A DNA stretch of 64,000 bases from an uncultured bacterium (GCA_905215965.1 CAJMSD010000003.1:1-64000), one strand, 5' to 3'; shown: positions 48,529-57,665, counted from the first letter of the stretch. Notes: generated by a model not told the origin, from the letters alone. Program-made: numbers and translations.

Positions 48529-49547
48529 TATTTAACCTCCAATGCTTTCATTACTTTTACAATATTCATTGAAATAGGACATCTTGAAAGACATCTTCCG
48601 CAGCCTACGCAGCCGAATTCTCCGTTATTGTTTGCAGGGAAATATACAAGCTTATGCATAAATCTCTGACGGAAGCGTTCAAGCTGAGTAAGTCTCGGAT
48701 TGCCGTGAGCCATTTTTGTAAAATCGGAATACATACACGAATCCCAGCAGCGGAAACGCTTGATACCATGACCTGTATCGAAGTCCTTTATATCGTAGCA
48801 CTGACAAGTAGGACATACAAAGGTACAGGTGCCGCAGCCTATACAGCTTTCCGAAAGCTCCGCCCATTTTTCTGAGTTGAAATACTCATTAAGCTTGTCG
48901 CCGCCAAACGATTCTGTTGACAGATTTGAAAGAGGAAGAAGCGAGAGTATCCTCTTTGTTTCATCCTTAACTTTTTCAAGGCTCGATGCATCGCCGTCCT
49001 CAAGGAGAGAAGCGACAGAATCGACAAATGCTTTTCCCTTTTCCGTATTTGCTTCAAAGTATATATAGCTTCCGTCATTCCAGCAGGAAACATCGCCCTC
49101 AGGAGCAGTCGGATCGATTCCGAAAGCCGAACAGAAGCAGGTCTCAGACGGTCTTGTACAAGCCATTGTTACTACAACACCGTGATCTCGTCTGTTTTTA
49201 TAAAAACTGTCAACCGGATCAACAAGATAGACCTTATCAAGAATAGTAAAGCTTCTTGCATCGCACGCGCGTACACCGAAAATCACAAAATCTTCGTACT
49301 CTTCGCGAATGTCTTTTACCTCGATCTGCTTGCCTTCCATTTTAAATTCAACAAGGTTCTCAGTCTGAGGAAAGAAGAAGTCCTTTGCGCTTCTGAGGGT
49401 GTTAAGAGCATTGCTCATTTTCATTCCGCTCTCATATTTTTTATATTCGGCAGCTCCGTCCTCGCGGTCGACCGGAATATAAAGAGTCTGTTTTTCTGCA
49501 ATTGCATCAAAAAGGCTGTCAATTTTATCAAGTGCGATCCTGAGCAT
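48528..49547 (-). CDS. 4Fe-4S dicluster protein (FlxB/AsrA-like), copy 1
   Basis: A 339-residue cytosolic protein of the sulfhydrogenase beta/AsrA group. A long N-terminal domain with VFGVRACDARSF precedes two cysteine sets: CIGCGTCTFVCPTCQCYD and CVGCGRCLSRCPISMN, each for a [4Fe-4S] centre. It relays electrons between the FNR-like subunit and MvhD/HdrA. It is paralogous to the next gene upstream; both copies are present as in flxB/flxC. One-base overlaps on both sides. Confidence 0.83.
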   Translation of the reverse strand: MLRIALDKIDSLFDAIAEKQTLYIPVDREDGAAEYKKYESGMKMSNALNTLRSAKDFFFPQTENLVEFKMEGKQIEVKDIREEYEDFVIFGVRACDARSFTILDKVYLVDPVDSFYKNRRDHGVVVTMACTRPSETCFCSAFGIDPTAPEGDVSCWNDGSYIYFEANTEKGKAFVDSVASLLEDGDASSLEKVKDETKRILSLLPLSNLSTESFGGDKLNEYFNSEKWAELSESCIGCGTCTFVCPTCQCYDIKDFDTGHGIKRFRCWDSCMYSDFTKMAHGNPRLTQLERFRQRFMHKLVYFPANNNGEFGCVGCGRCLSRCPISMNIVKVMKALEVK

Positions 49548-50518
49548 TATTCAACACCCCTTTCATGAACGATGCTTGCTTCGCAGTCGTCCGTTGTATA
49601 ATCATTAAGAGGAGCTTTTGATGTGGTATCCTCGCCTGCCTGATACTCGCCGTAAAGAGAATTTATATCCTTGATAAACTTTCTGTTAAGAAGATGAAGA
49701 GGAATATGCTGCGGGCAGACTCTTGAACATTCGCCGCAGTCTGTACAGCGTCCGGCAACATGGAATGCACGGATAATGTGGAACATATTTTCCTCAAAGC
49801 TGTCAGCCGCCGCTTTATTGGCAACTCCAGACTTATCATTGTCAAACACGCAGTTTTCGCAGGTGCAGGCAGGACATACGTTGCGGCAGGCATTGCATCT
49901 GATGCATTTGGAAAGCTCTGATCTCCAAAAATCATAACGCTCCTGAGCCGTCATATTTTCAAGCTTTTCAACCATATCAAAACGGTTAGAATCAAGAACC
50001 TCGCCGTCTTCGCCGATAAGCTCGTCATAAGCTACGTGCTTTTTACTTTTGCAGCTGGAGCACTTATCGCTTATCGCTTCATAGAAAGGCATTGTATGCT
50101 CGCCGTAAACTGTTTCGATCTTCAATGTATAGTTTTCGTTTGTTATGCCGGTTATACCTGTGATCCCCTTTGACTTGATCTTTTCTATATCAAGCTTGGG
50201 ACCGCCCGGAATTCCCACTGCATATACGTTTTCACGAATAATTCTGTGCTCCTTGACGAGCTGATTGAAGCTGTAAGTATCACAAGGCTTCAGAAATGCA
50301 AGGATCTTGCCTTCCTTACGGCTTTCCTTTACAAGATACTTCGATACGTTTGCAGCGGTAAAGTCATCGTATACAAAATCAGCGTCGATCTCCTCGGCTG
50401 TATTGAATACCGCCGGAGTGATATCATAAGCAAACTCGCCTCTTTTCCAGCCGATAACACGGTTGACAACGCCTTCCGAAAGCAGCTGTTTTGCCTTTTC
50501 TATTATTGCTTTCTGCAT
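49547..50518 (-). CDS. 4Fe-4S dicluster protein (FlxC/FrhB-like), copy 2
   Basis: A 323-residue relative of the adjacent protein. The N-terminal domain has FLKPCDTYSF; a CSSCKSKK site follows in the middle; the [4Fe-4S] sets are CIRCNACRNVCPACTCENC and CTDCGECSRVCP. The C-terminal ~40 residues are acidic and not family-typical. It overlaps mvhD by 16 bp and shares one base with copy 1. A role as electron relay in the NADH-oxidising arm is inferred from Flx-Hdr loci. Confidence 0.8.
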   Translation of the reverse strand: MQKAIIEKAKQLLSEGVVNRVIGWKRGEFAYDITPAVFNTAEEIDADFVYDDFTAANVSKYLVKESRKEGKILAFLKPCDTYSFNQLVKEHRIIRENVYAVGIPGGPKLDIEKIKSKGITGITGITNENYTLKIETVYGEHTMPFYEAISDKCSSCKSKKHVAYDELIGEDGEVLDSNRFDMVEKLENMTAQERYDFWRSELSKCIRCNACRNVCPACTCENCVFDNDKSGVANKAAADSFEENMFHIIRAFHVAGRCTDCGECSRVCPQHIPLHLLNRKFIKDINSLYGEYQAGEDTTSKAPLNDYTTDDCEASIVHERGVE

Positions 50519-50949
50519 CGTAAATCCTCCAATCTGCGGTTAGGTCCGAGCTTTTTCACAGCCTCTGTAAATTCGTTCATAGTAGCGGCAAACTTTGCGC
50601 CCTCGGCAGCAGAGACCCATTCAACTCTTGTACGGTCACGCTCGATCCCAAGGAAATCAAGCATACTGAAAAGCAACGTCATTCTTCTTCTTGTGAAGTA
50701 GTTGCCCGATGTATAATGGCAGTCGCCGGGGTGACAGCCGCAGAGAATAACTCCGTCTGCTCCGCGCTGAAAAGCACGAAGAATAAACATCGGATTTACA
50801 CGGCATGAACAAGGAACTCTTATAATTTTAACGTTTGTCGGGTAATTAAGTCTGTTTGTGCCTGAAAGATCGGCTCCTGCATAGGAACACCAGTTACAGC
50901 AGAATGCAACGATCAGCGGCTGAAATTCTTTATTATCATTTACTTGCAT
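50503..50949 (-). CDS. mvhD: MvhD/FlxD-type [2Fe-2S] protein
   Basis: A 148-residue protein with the five conserved MvhD cysteines: FCCNWCSYAGAD, VPCSCRVNP and ILCGCHPGDCHY. MvhD links an electron input module to HdrA in hydrogenase-, formate- or NADH-dependent Hdr complexes. The gene overlaps hdrA by 10 bp and the downstream Fe-S gene by 16 bp, so stoichiometric synthesis is likely. Confidence 0.92.
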   Translation of the reverse strand: MQVNDNKEFQPLIVAFCCNWCSYAGADLSGTNRLNYPTNVKIIRVPCSCRVNPMFILRAFQRGADGVILCGCHPGDCHYTSGNYFTRRRMTLLFSMLDFLGIERDRTRVEWVSAAEGAKFAATMNEFTEAVKKLGPNRRLEDLRCRKQ

Positions 50950-52931
50950 ATTGCGTCTACCTCCGCCATAATCTGACTGTTAGAGAAGCCGTTGAGATCC
51001 ATTGCTCCCGACGGACAAGCTACCGTACAAGCTCCGCATCCCTGACAAACAGCAGGATTTACCGAAGCTACTCTGCGTATTGCAGTCGTGCGGTCGGGCA
51101 TTCTGAACTCCTTGTCCTGATATGTGATAGCTCCGTAAGGACAAACCTTTTCGCATGATGAACAGCCGTTGCACATAAGCTCGTTTGAATGAGCTACACA
51201 AGGATTGCAGGTGATGCTGTTCTTGCAGAGAAGTCCTATAGCCTTTGCGGCAGCGGCGCTTGCCTGAGCAACGGTTTCAGGAATATCCTTTGGTCCCTGA
51301 CAAGCTCCGGAAAGGAAAATACCTGCCGTTGCGCTTTCAACAGGACGAAGCTTTGGATGAGCTTCCGTAAAGAAATCGTTTGTATCCATCTGTGTTGTGA
51401 GCATCGTCGCAAGCGGACGGGCTGTTTTGTCCGGCTCGATAGCCGCCGCGAGAACTACCATATCGGCATTGATGTGGAGCTGTTCGTCCGCAAGCAGATC
51501 GGACGCCTGAACCTCAAGCTTGCCGTCCGGCTTAGGAGTTACCTTGCCGACCATTCCCTTGATATAGTGAACATTGTACTGCTCAACGGCTCTTCTGTAA
51601 AATTCATCGAAATTCTTTCCGGGAGTACGAACATCTATATAGAAAACGTAAACCTCTGTATCCGGATATTTTTCACGGATAAGCATTGCGTGTTTTGCGG
51701 TATACATACAGCAGATCTTCGAGCAGTAAGGCTTGCCTTTGCTGTCATCGCATCTCGAACCTACGCACTGCACAAAAACGATAGTATGCGGATGAGTTTT
51801 GTCGGAAGGACGAAGAAGCGTTCCGCCGTTAGGGCCTGCGGCATTCATCAGTCTTTCAAGCTCAAGCGAAGTAACCACGTCCGGGCTCTGAGAATACGCA
51901 AACTCATCGTATTTATCAAGCTTTATAGGATTAAATCCGGTTGCAACTACAATTGCTCCGTATTTTTCTTCAATAAACTTATCCTGCTGCTTATAATCGA
52001 TAGCTCCGACGGAGCAGACCTTTGAGCAGACTCCGCATTTGCCTGATTTAAGCATCATACAGTAGTTCGGGTCGATCGTAGCGACCTTAGGAACTGCCTG
52101 CGCGAAAGGAATATAAACGGCTCTTCTGTTGTCAAGTCCCAAATTGAATTCGTTCGGAACGTTCTTCATAGGACACTTTTCCGTACAAAGTCCGCAGCCG
52201 GTACATTTAGTCTCGTCAACAAAACGAGCCTTTTTCTTTATCGTAACGCTGAAGTTTCCGACAAATCCCTTAACATCTGTGACTTCGCTGAAAGAGTGAA
52301 TATGTATCTTTTCGTTCTGCGAGCATTCAACCATTTTAGGAGTAAGAATACAAGCGGCACAGTCAAGAGTCGGGAAGGTTTTATCGATCTGAGCCATTTT
52401 ACCGCCGATAGTCGGTTCTTTTTCTACGATATCAACGTCAAATCCTGCCTCGGCAATATCGAGCGCAGTCTGGATTCCGGCAATTCCTCCGCCGATAACA
52501 AGCGCTCTCTTAACAACGGGACTTTCTCCTGCCGTAAGAGGCGCGTTAAGGTGAACCTTTGCAACAGCGGCTCTTCCGAGGATAACAGCCTTTTCGGTTG
52601 CTGTGGCTATATCCTTATGTATCCATGAACACTGCTCACGGATATTTGCAATTTCAACAAGATACGGATTCAGTCCGGCAGCAGCAGCAGCCTTTCTGAA
52701 TGTATTTTCGTGCATTCTCGGCGAACACGAACAGATAACAACGCCTGTAAGATCATGCTCTTTTATAGCGTCTTTAACGAGATTCTGTCCCGATTCCGAA
52801 CACATATACTGATAATCCCGGGAGATAACGACACCGGGTTCATGTCCAAGAGCCTCCGCAACAGCCTTAACGTCTACTGTAGCCGCGATATTCGTACCGC
52901 AATGACAGACAAAAACACCTATTCTCTGCAT
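50940..52931 (-). CDS. hdrA: Heterodisulfide reductase subunit A-like bifurcating flavoprotein
   Basis: A 663-residue protein with the HdrA layout. N-terminal Cys domain (GVFVCHCGTNIA), FAD domain (VIGGGIAGIQTALDIAEAGF, KMAQIDKTFPTLDCAACILTP) and four ferredoxin-type cysteine sets: CTGCGLCTEKCP, CGVCSKVCSVGAI, CNGCSSCEKVCP and CQGCGACTVACP. In Hdr complexes this FAD bifurcates electron pairs between ferredoxin and HdrBC. It sits between hdrC and mvhD. GGAGG precedes the ATG. This species is not expected to have coenzyme M/B, so another acceptor must be used. Confidence 0.93.
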   Translation of the reverse strand: MQRIGVFVCHCGTNIAATVDVKAVAEALGHEPGVVISRDYQYMCSESGQNLVKDAIKEHDLTGVVICSCSPRMHENTFRKAAAAAGLNPYLVEIANIREQCSWIHKDIATATEKAVILGRAAVAKVHLNAPLTAGESPVVKRALVIGGGIAGIQTALDIAEAGFDVDIVEKEPTIGGKMAQIDKTFPTLDCAACILTPKMVECSQNEKIHIHSFSEVTDVKGFVGNFSVTIKKKARFVDETKCTGCGLCTEKCPMKNVPNEFNLGLDNRRAVYIPFAQAVPKVATIDPNYCMMLKSGKCGVCSKVCSVGAIDYKQQDKFIEEKYGAIVVATGFNPIKLDKYDEFAYSQSPDVVTSLELERLMNAAGPNGGTLLRPSDKTHPHTIVFVQCVGSRCDDSKGKPYCSKICCMYTAKHAMLIREKYPDTEVYVFYIDVRTPGKNFDEFYRRAVEQYNVHYIKGMVGKVTPKPDGKLEVQASDLLADEQLHINADMVVLAAAIEPDKTARPLATMLTTQMDTNDFFTEAHPKLRPVESATAGIFLSGACQGPKDIPETVAQASAAAAKAIGLLCKNSITCNPCVAHSNELMCNGCSSCEKVCPYGAITYQDKEFRMPDRTTAIRRVASVNPAVCQGCGACTVACPSGAMDLNGFSNSQIMAEVDAICK

Positions 52932-52946
52932 AGTATTATCTCCTCC

Positions 52947-53330
52947 TTACTTAGTATATTTTCTGAATGCCGTAACGATAGCCTGCTGCGGCAGATCATC
53001 GTCGAGCATTTCGGGGATCTGATCGGGTATAAGGTGATTATTACCCTGACGGCGGACTGCCGCAAGACGAACAGCCTCTACGACCTTTGCCGGCTCAACG
53101 CCTCTCGGACATCTCTCAACACAGGCAAAGCACGTAAGACATTTATAGATCGAATCGGAACTCATAAGCTTTTCGATCTCGCCCTTTTCGACCATGTAAA
53201 CAAACTCATGCGGATGATATTCCATCTCGTCATAGGACGGACACGAAGCGGAACACTTACCGCAGCGCATACATTTCAGCACATTGACGCCGCTTGTGAT
53301 ATTCACCCAGTCTTTAAGATTTTTATTCAT
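52947..53330 (-). CDS. hdrC: Heterodisulfide reductase subunit C-like Fe-S protein
   Basis: A 127-residue protein with two [4Fe-4S] sets (CMRCGKCSASCPSYDEM and CLTCFACVERCPRGVEP) typical of HdrC, linking HdrA to HdrB. The ATG at 53330 is preceded by GAGGAGG and overlaps the hdrB stop by 8 bp. The longer frame from 53363 would overlap more and lacks a ribosome site. Confidence 0.9.
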   Translation of the reverse strand: MNKNLKDWVNITSGVNVLKCMRCGKCSASCPSYDEMEYHPHEFVYMVEKGEIEKLMSSDSIYKCLTCFACVERCPRGVEPAKVVEAVRLAAVRRQGNNHLIPDQIPEMLDDDLPQQAIVTAFRKYTK

Positions 53331-54117
53331 TGCAGTCCTCCTCGACTCCGAGAGCCTTTGCAAGCAGCTCTGTAAAGTAATATACAGGAAGCTCCGAACC
53401 GGAATTCTTTTTAAGATTATAAAGGCAAAGCGGACAGGCTGTTATTATCATATCCGCGCCGTTTTCGGCAGCGGAATTCATAACGGCGCTGCTTCTTTTT
53501 GCAGCCTGAGACTTATCTTCCATAGTTATATATCCGCCGCAGCATTCGTTTCTTTGAGCGTAAATAACAGGCTCAGCGCCGATAGCTCTGATAAAATCCT
53601 CCATGATTGACGGATTTTCAGGATCGTCCATTGCAAGAGCCTTGCTTGGACGAAGAAGCAGACAGCCGTAATATGCAGCTATTTTTTTGTCTTTAAAAGG
53701 ATTGACTACCTTTTCCGCAAGCTTATCGAAGCCTATAACGTCGCGCAGCATTTCAAGATAATGATAAACCTGAGTTTCGCCTCTGTATTCCTCTTTAAGC
53801 TGCATATAAGTGTATGCCTTGTATGCCATTGAATCGTTGCGTTTAATATCGTAATTGGTCTGCTTGATAACATTATGACACGCAGAGCAGACCGTTATAA
53901 GTGGCTGTCCTGCCTCTTTAGCGGAATTAAGAACTCTGACAGCCGAAAGCTTTGTTGCGATCTCGTTTGTCGCGGTCGTATAAGCTCCTCCGCAGCACTG
54001 CCAATCGTCGGGCTCTTCCAGCTTTATACCGAGAACCTCTGCCGAAAGACGAGCATATCTGTCAAGCTGCTTTGCTTTGGTTCTGAGCGTACAGCCGGGA
54101 TAATAAGTGAAAGTCAT
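53323..54117 (-). CDS. hdrB: Heterodisulfide reductase subunit B-like CCG protein
   Basis: A 264-residue protein with two complete CCG domains: YYPGCTLR / QCCGGAY / CSACHN, and YYGCLLL / ECCGGYI / CPLCLYN. These ligate the two non-cubane clusters where heterodisulfide is reduced in methanogens. All expected cysteines are present, so it should be active in electron transfer. It is the first hdr gene after fumC (17 bp). Confidence 0.92.
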   Translation of the reverse strand: MTFTYYPGCTLRTKAKQLDRYARLSAEVLGIKLEEPDDWQCCGGAYTTATNEIATKLSAVRVLNSAKEAGQPLITVCSACHNVIKQTNYDIKRNDSMAYKAYTYMQLKEEYRGETQVYHYLEMLRDVIGFDKLAEKVVNPFKDKKIAAYYGCLLLRPSKALAMDDPENPSIMEDFIRAIGAEPVIYAQRNECCGGYITMEDKSQAAKRSSAVMNSAAENGADMIITACPLCLYNLKKNSGSELPVYYFTELLAKALGVEEDCNE

Positions 54118-54134
54118 ATCATCTATCCTTTCTG

Positions 54135-55511
54135 TTAAACCATTTCTTCCGGGTGAAAAACCTCGTCAAACTTTTCCTCTGTAAGGAAACCGAGCTGAAC
54201 GCAGGCTTCCCTGAGCGATATATTGTCCTTGAATGCTTTCTTGGCAGTTTTAGCCGCATTCTCATAGCCGATATACGGATTAAGAGCCGTTACGAGCATT
54301 AAGGAATTATGAAGATTATGATGCATTTTTTCTTTGTTTGCCTTTATTCCGACAGCGCAGTTATTATTGAAAGACATGATCGATTCTGCCAAAAGACGTG
54401 CCGACTGAAGGAAATTATATGCGCATACAGGCATAAAGACATTAAGCTCGAAATTTCCCTGAGAAGCTGCCATGCCTACTGCGACATCGTTTCCCATGAC
54501 CTGAACCGCAACCATTGTGACCTGTTCACACTGAGTAGGATTAACTTTTCCGGGCATGATCGACGAACCCGGTTCATTCTCGGGAATAAAGATCTCTCCG
54601 AGACCGTCGCGCGGACCCGAAGCAAGCCATCTTACGTCATTTGCGATCTTCATCATATCGGCTGCAAGAGCTTTAAGAGCGCCGTGAGCAAAAACTATCT
54701 CGTCCTTTGAGGTAAGAGAATGGAATTTATTCGGAGCTGTTACAAAATTCTTTCCTGTCAATTCGCTGACAGCGGCAGCTGCTTTCTCGGCAAATCCGGC
54801 AGGCGCGTTAAGTCCTGTACCGACTGCCGTTCCGCCCAACGCAAGCTCTTTAAGCTCCTCACAGGAAGAAACTATCATTTTTCTGTCCTTTTCAAGTGAA
54901 GCTCTCCAGCCGCTTATCTCCTGAGAAAATTTTATGGGAGTAGCGTCCTGAAGATGTGTACGTCCGCTTTTAACGATTCCCTCGTTTTCAATCTCAAGCT
55001 TTTTGAAAGTATTGATAAGCGTATCAACGGCAGGGAGAACTTTGTCCTCTATAGCGATAACTGCCGCAATATGCATTGCTGTAGGAAAGGTATCGTTTGA
55101 CGACTGACTCATATTGATATCGTCATTCGGATGGAGCAGCTTTTCTCCTGCTATCTCATTTCCTCTGTTTGCAATAACTTCGTTGGCATTCATATTTGAC
55201 TGCGTACCGCTGCCTGTCTGCCATACAACGAGAGGAAAATGCTCATTCAATGCGCCGCTTATTACCTCGTCACACGCCTTTGAAATGACCTCAAGCTTCC
55301 TGTCGGTCATTTTTTCAGGCTTTAATGAATTATTTGCAATCGCCGCGGACTTTTTAAGAATACCGAAAGCGTGAGTAATTTCTCTCGGCATAGTCTCAAT
55401 TCCAACGCCTATCAAAAAATTCTCGTGACTTCTTTCCGTCTGTGCTGCCCAATATTTATCGGCAGGCACTTTTACTTCGCCCATAGAGTCATGTTCAATA
55501 CGATAATCCAT
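54135..55511 (-). CDS. fumC: Class II fumarase
   Basis: A 458-residue fumarase of the argininosuccinase superfamily. Signatures are SGTQSNMNANEV, SSNDTFPTAMHIA, GRTHLQDATP and the GSSIMPGKVNP loop. Class II enzymes lack Fe-S clusters and interconvert malate and fumarate; here they link malate dehydrogenase to fumarate reductase. Class II aspartate ammonia-lyase is similar, but TGSGTQSNMN and operon context favour fumarase. AAGGTGG precedes the ATG. Confidence 0.92.
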   Translation of the reverse strand: MDYRIEHDSMGEVKVPADKYWAAQTERSHENFLIGVGIETMPREITHAFGILKKSAAIANNSLKPEKMTDRKLEVISKACDEVISGALNEHFPLVVWQTGSGTQSNMNANEVIANRGNEIAGEKLLHPNDDINMSQSSNDTFPTAMHIAAVIAIEDKVLPAVDTLINTFKKLEIENEGIVKSGRTHLQDATPIKFSQEISGWRASLEKDRKMIVSSCEELKELALGGTAVGTGLNAPAGFAEKAAAAVSELTGKNFVTAPNKFHSLTSKDEIVFAHGALKALAADMMKIANDVRWLASGPRDGLGEIFIPENEPGSSIMPGKVNPTQCEQVTMVAVQVMGNDVAVGMAASQGNFELNVFMPVCAYNFLQSARLLAESIMSFNNNCAVGIKANKEKMHHNLHNSLMLVTALNPYIGYENAAKTAKKAFKDNISLREACVQLGFLTEEKFDEVFHPEEMV

Positions 55512-55528
55512 TAAATATTACCACCTTT

Positions 55529-56473
55529 TTATATATCAAGATTTTTGATAACTTCTTTTAATGTTTCGGCGCTCTTGTGAAGCTTTTCCAATTCTTCATC
55601 AGTAAGAGGCGTAAGCACCTTTGAATGTGCGCCGTCAGCACCGACAATATTCAGCACGCTGAGGCAGACATCATCAACCCCGTATTCACCGTGCATCATA
55701 GTCGAAACGGTCATAGTAGTATCAATACCGTTAAGCAGGCATTTGCATATATGACATACTGCTGCGGAAACAGCGTAGAAAGTAGCGCCCTTGCGTTCGA
55801 TAACCCTTGCACCGGATTTGCGCACATACTGCTCAACTTCGTCGTTTTGAAATTCCGGATAAACTATTTTTTCAGAAGCAATAAGCTTTTTGCAATCTTT
55901 AATCGGAACGTTTGAAATATTAGCAAGAGACCACGGGATAAATGAAGAATCGCCATGCTCGCCCATAACGTACGCATGAACGTTGCTTTGATTTATATTA
56001 AAATATTCCGCAAGACGTGCACGAAGCCGAACAGTGTCAAGAATTGTTCCGGAACCGATAATACGTTTTTCCGGAATCCCCGAACGCTTACAGAACGTAT
56101 ATGTGAGAATATCCACAGGATTGCTTACAATTATATATGAAGCATCAGGAACATATTTTACAATTTCAGGGATAATTGCCTTAGTTATATCAACGTTTGT
56201 CTGAGCAAGCTCAAGCCGCGACTGACCGGGTTTTCTTGCAACACCCGATGTAATAATAACGATATCGGAATCCTTGGCGTCGCTGTAATCTCCGGCATAT
56301 ACGCTGCAAGCATTAAAAAGCGGAGTTGCCTGACGAATATCAAGAGCTTCACCAAGCGCCTTTTGATGATTAATGTCAATAAGCACAATTTCAGAAGCAA
56401 GTCCCATAACCGTCAATGTATACGCAATTGTAGAACCTACGCTTCCTGTTCCGATGATAGAAATTTTATTCAT
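55529..56473 (-). CDS. mdh: Malate dehydrogenase of the LDH-like clade
   Basis: A 314-residue NAD-dependent dehydrogenase with the N-terminal IIGTGSVGSTIAY, SNPVDILTYTF, GSGTILDTVRLRARL and GEHGDSSFIPWS. Overall it looks like L-lactate dehydrogenase, but the specificity loop reads VARKPGQSRLEL: Arg80 stands where LDH has Gln102, the residue known to switch LDH to malate dehydrogenase. With fumC and fumarate reductase downstream, oxaloacetate reduction fits better than lactate formation. ATG 56473 has GGATGG 6 nt upstream. First gene of the operon. Confidence 0.75.
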   Translation of the reverse strand: MNKISIIGTGSVGSTIAYTLTVMGLASEIVLIDINHQKALGEALDIRQATPLFNACSVYAGDYSDAKDSDIVIITSGVARKPGQSRLELAQTNVDITKAIIPEIVKYVPDASYIIVSNPVDILTYTFCKRSGIPEKRIIGSGTILDTVRLRARLAEYFNINQSNVHAYVMGEHGDSSFIPWSLANISNVPIKDCKKLIASEKIVYPEFQNDEVEQYVRKSGARVIERKGATFYAVSAAVCHICKCLLNGIDTTMTVSTMMHGEYGVDDVCLSVLNIVGADGAHSKVLTPLTDEELEKLHKSAETLKEVIKNLDI

Positions 56474-56567
56474 AGTACACCATCCGTTCAATAATTAATT
56501 AAACAATCGATTTATAGCAATAATATAAAAATAACAATACAAAACTGCATATAAATCTCTCACAATT

Positions 56568-56596
56568 AGTATATCAGTTATAGAGCTGAATTTCAA
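56568..56596 (-). promoter_or_regulatory. Candidate promoter of the mdh-fumC-hdr-frd operon
   Basis: -35 TTGAAA (56591-56596), 17-bp spacer, -10 TATACT (56568-56573). The region is very A+T-rich so other promoters are possible. Confidence 0.5.
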
Positions 56597-56984
56597 ATCT
56601 AAGTTAAGAATATCAGTATTCAGATATCAATATATAATATACTATATTATGCAAAACAAAACGCCAATAATTAAGAACAATATATATAATCTATTTTCAT
56701 ATATTTTTTTAAAAACATCCAATCAAATGTTTTTTAATTTTCGTTTTAACAGCTATAAAATAAATATGTACATTTCAAACAATAAAGCAATAAGCTATAA
56801 CAATCATATTAACAATATCATTATAAAAATCATGGGATTTTATTTTATGCTTATATTTGAGTCTTAAAATAGCTTTATTTGCTTTCAAATTGCCAATCCT
56901 TTTATATATGAAATTAGAATCGTGATATATATGATTTAGAATATATTTTCGCATAGATTGATATTTTTTTCACATAGTCGTCTA
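56597..56984. other. A+T-rich intergenic stretch
   Basis: About 390 bp of very low G+C between the Rex terminator and the mdh promoter. The open frame at 56649-56867 is Asn/Ile-rich, has no ribosome site and is not believed. No tRNA, repeat array or further terminator was seen. It may be a curved upstream region influencing the mdh promoter. Confidence 0.4.
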
Positions 56985-57014
56985 TAAAAAACAAGGCGAA
57001 TTTCTCCGCCTTGT
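56985..57014 (-). terminator. Terminator of the acn-icd-rex operon
   Basis: Stem ACAAGGCG/CGCCTTGT followed by TTTTTT on the minus strand, 10 bp after the rex stop. Confidence 0.85.
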
Positions 57015-57023
57015 CCAAAAGGC

Positions 57024-57665
57024 TTAATCAGCATTGTTTAAAGAATTGAGTCCGAATGAAAGAGTCATAAGGCTGTCGCCGAGGTGAACATTTTCAACTA
57101 TTGCGTCGCTGTGCATCAATCGAATATCGTAATGACTGAAATTCCAAAAAGCTTTTATGCCATACGACTCCAGACGAATAGCAATTTCCTCCGCCGCGTC
57201 CTCCGGTATACACAAAACTGCGGCTACAGGTTTATTCTCAGCGCAAAACTGCTCAAGCTCGGAAACGCTTGTTACGCACAGATCTCCTATTGAAATACCA
57301 ATAAGCTCGGGATTTATGTCAAAAATTCCGATCAAACTGAAGCCCTTACTGTCAAAGTCCATATGAGCTGCAATTGCTCTTCCAAGATTTCCTGCTCCTA
57401 TCAGAATCGTAGAGCTTTCGGAATTTACGCCAAGAATTTCCCCTACCTTTTCACGCAGCTCAGAAACATTATAACCATAACCCTGCTGTCCGAAGCCTCC
57501 GAAGCAATTAAAATCCTGACGTATCTGTGACGCTGTCAATCCCATTTTTTCCGAAAGCTCACGGGAAGAAATACGTTCAGTTCCCTGTTCGCTAAGTTCG
57601 CCGAGAAATCTGTAATATCTCGGAAGTCTTCTAATTACAGATTTTGATACCGAGTTTTTCGACAT
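57024..57665 (-). CDS. rex: Redox-sensing transcriptional repressor Rex
   Basis: A 213-residue repressor that releases DNA when NADH rises. Winged helix at the N-terminus (IRRLPRYYRFLGELSEQG, then SSRELSEKMGLTASQIRQD and FNCFGGFGQQGYGYNV) and the Rossmann NAD(H) domain with LIGAGNLGRAIAAH and GIFDINPELIG. Length is normal. It follows icd (30 bp) and lies just upstream of the mdh-frd operon, the sort of NADH-consuming pathway Rex usually controls. A clear Rex operator was not found in the mdh promoter region. Confidence 0.95.
   Translation of the reverse strand: MSKNSVSKSVIRRLPRYYRFLGELSEQGTERISSRELSEKMGLTASQIRQDFNCFGGFGQQGYGYNVSELREKVGEILGVNSESSTILIGAGNLGRAIAAHMDFDSKGFSLIGIFDINPELIGISIGDLCVTSVSELEQFCAENKPVAAVLCIPEDAAEEIAIRLESYGIKAFWNFSHYDIRLMHSDAIVENVHLGDSLMTLSFGLNSLNNAD

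Noticed and set aside
56492..56511. Rex operator-like sequence TTGTTTAATTAATTATTGAA before mdh
   Set aside because: Only one half-site is good and the region is so A+T-rich that chance matches are expected; it is also downstream of the proposed promoter.
56649..56867. 72-codon open frame
   Set aside because: Asn/Ile/Lys composition of random A+T-rich DNA, no ribosome site, no family pattern.
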